Source: Microbacteriaceae bacterium (GTDB lineage Bacteria; Actinomycetota; Actinomycetes; Actinomycetales; Microbacteriaceae). From it: DNA of 5,187 bases. A program made the position numbers and the translations under genes. The notes beneath the pieces were generated by a model that had not been told where the DNA came from, ran no database searches, and worked only from the letters and a program-made list of their open reading frames with translations. Location: assembly GCA_023254555.1 (NCBI GenBank), contig JALRLI010000075.1:1-5187 (forward strand), written 5' to 3'. Shown in pieces: positions 4,259 to 5,187 of this stretch; within the stretch, counting starts at the first letter, position 1; each line of letters starts with the position of its first letter.

Positions 4259-5187
4259 ATGAGCGAAACCCCCAGCCAAGATGCTGAGCACGTGCAGCCA
4301 AGCGAAGAAGAAATCTTCGAGCAGAAAGCTGTTCGGATGGCCAAGCGCGAGAAGCTGAATGCTGAAGCGGCTGATCTCGCAGGCGGCGCGTATCCGGTTT
4401 CAGTGCCCGTGACACACACGATTGCTCAGGTTCGTGCGCAGCACGCTGATCTTGAAACCGACTCAGCCTCTGGTGAGCAGGCGGGCGTTGCCGGACGCAT
4501 TGTGTTTCAACGCAACACCGGAAAGCTGTGTTTTGCTGCTCTGCAGGCAGGCGATGGATCGCGTATTCAGGCGATGGTGAGTCTCGCGGAAGTTGGCGAA
4601 GAGAGTCTTGCTCGTTGGAAAGAGCTGGTTGATCTTGGCGACCACGTGTTTGTTTCGGGTGAAGTTATTTCGAGCAAGCGCGGTGAGCTTTCCATTATGG
4701 TTCGCGACTGGCAGATTGCAGCGAAAGCCATTTTGCCGCTGCCCAATATGTATGCCGAACTCAACGAAGAAACCCGGGTTCGTCAGCGATACCTCGATTT
4801 GATTGTGCGCGAACAGGCACGTGAAACGGTGGTCACTCGCGCCAAGACCATGGCCAGCCTCCGCAACACCTTCGCCAAACACGGCTACCTCGAGGTTGAG
4901 ACGCCCATGTTGCAGACCATGCACGGTGGTGCTGCGGCGCGACCGTTCGTTACACACTCGAACGCGTTCGATATTGAGCTGTATATGCGCATTGCGCCGG
5001 AGCTCTTCTTGAAGCGTGCGGTTGTTGGCGGCATAGAGCGAGTGTTCGAGATCAACCGAAACTTTCGCAACGAGGGTTCTGACTCTACGCACAGCCCGGA
5101 GTTTGCGATGCTCGAGGCGTACGAGGCGTACGGCGACTACAACTCAATCGCTGACCTCACCCAAGAACTCATCCAGAACGCAGCGGC
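4259..5187 (+). CDS. lysS: Lysyl-tRNA synthetase, class II (3' end outside the window)
   Basis: LysS attaches lysine to tRNA-Lys in the cytoplasm. The frame stays open from the ATG at 4259 to the right edge, giving 309 residues of a protein usually near 500. Residues 1-45 are a charged N-terminal helix region. Residues about 75-155 form the OB-fold anticodon-binding domain (VAGRIVFQRNTGKLCF, IQAMVS, GDHVFVSGEV). The catalytic domain starts near 170 with NEETRVRQRYLDLIV. Motif 1 is GYLEVETPML (209-218). It is followed by GGAAARPFVTHSNAFD (223-238) and APELFLK (246-252). Motif 2 is FEINRNFRNEG (263-273), with Arg270 and Glu272, then STHSPEFAMLEAY. Motif 3 would lie beyond the window. No internal stop or odd residue is seen. 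The gene is separated from the folate block by 79 bases and probably has its own promoter. Confidence 0.96.
   Translation, partial: MSETPSQDAEHVQPSEEEIFEQKAVRMAKREKLNAEAADLAGGAYPVSVPVTHTIAQVRAQHADLETDSASGEQAGVAGRIVFQRNTGKLCFAALQAGDGSRIQAMVSLAEVGEESLARWKELVDLGDHVFVSGEVISSKRGELSIMVRDWQIAAKAILPLPNMYAELNEETRVRQRYLDLIVREQARETVVTRAKTMASLRNTFAKHGYLEVETPMLQTMHGGAAARPFVTHSNAFDIELYMRIAPELFLKRAVVGGIERVFEINRNFRNEGSDSTHSPEFAMLEAYEAYGDYNSIADLTQELIQNAA

Noticed and set aside
4463..5092. Long open frame of 209 codons on the minus strand
   Set aside because: It lies antisense to lysS, whose plus-strand protein shows clear class II synthetase motifs. The antisense product resembles no family I know and is explained by codon bias of lysS.

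Overview
The window is a stretch of actinobacterial chromosome, most likely from a member of Microbacteriaceae with a lower GC content than usual for that family (high fifties percent by eye). The assignment rests on gene order (ftsH, folE, folP, folB, folK, a DUF3180 membrane protein, a Rossmann/DUF2520 protein, lysS), on the frequent GTG starts, and on protein wording such as the GGAYPVSVPVTHTI segment of LysS. No genus can be named from the sequence alone.

Layout: every gene is on the + strand. Positions 2-616 are the 3' end of ftsH, which closes with an unusual Lys/Ala/Pro-rich tail. One base later a compact folate block begins: folE (618-1199), folP (1196-2023), folB (2020-2403) and folK (2400-2924). 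A four-helix DUF3180 membrane protein (2921-3457) and a DUF2520 dinucleotide-binding protein (3454-4179) follow. Each of the five junctions from folE to the DUF2520 gene is an exact 4-base overlap, alternately GTGA and ATGA, so the six genes are probably co-transcribed and translationally coupled. A 79-base gap (4180-4258) with several small inverted repeats and two possible -10 elements separates this block from lysS, which runs off the right edge.

How the genes work together: FolE converts GTP to 7,8-dihydroneopterin triphosphate. FolB releases 6-hydroxymethyl-dihydropterin from dihydroneopterin, FolK pyrophosphorylates it, and FolP joins it to p-aminobenzoate to give dihydropteroate. The step that dephosphorylates dihydroneopterin triphosphate, and FolC and dihydrofolate reductase, are not in the window. 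The DUF3180 and DUF2520 proteins are the uncharacterised members of the block.

Most of the region is ordinary housekeeping DNA. Points worth a second look are the histone-H1-like FtsH tail, substitutions at conserved ligand-pocket positions in FolE and FolP, the early end of the DUF2520 protein, the absence of panC between the DUF2520 gene and lysS, and the structured gap before lysS. I found no mobile element, CRISPR array, tRNA or rRNA, and no sign of a wholly new multi-gene system.
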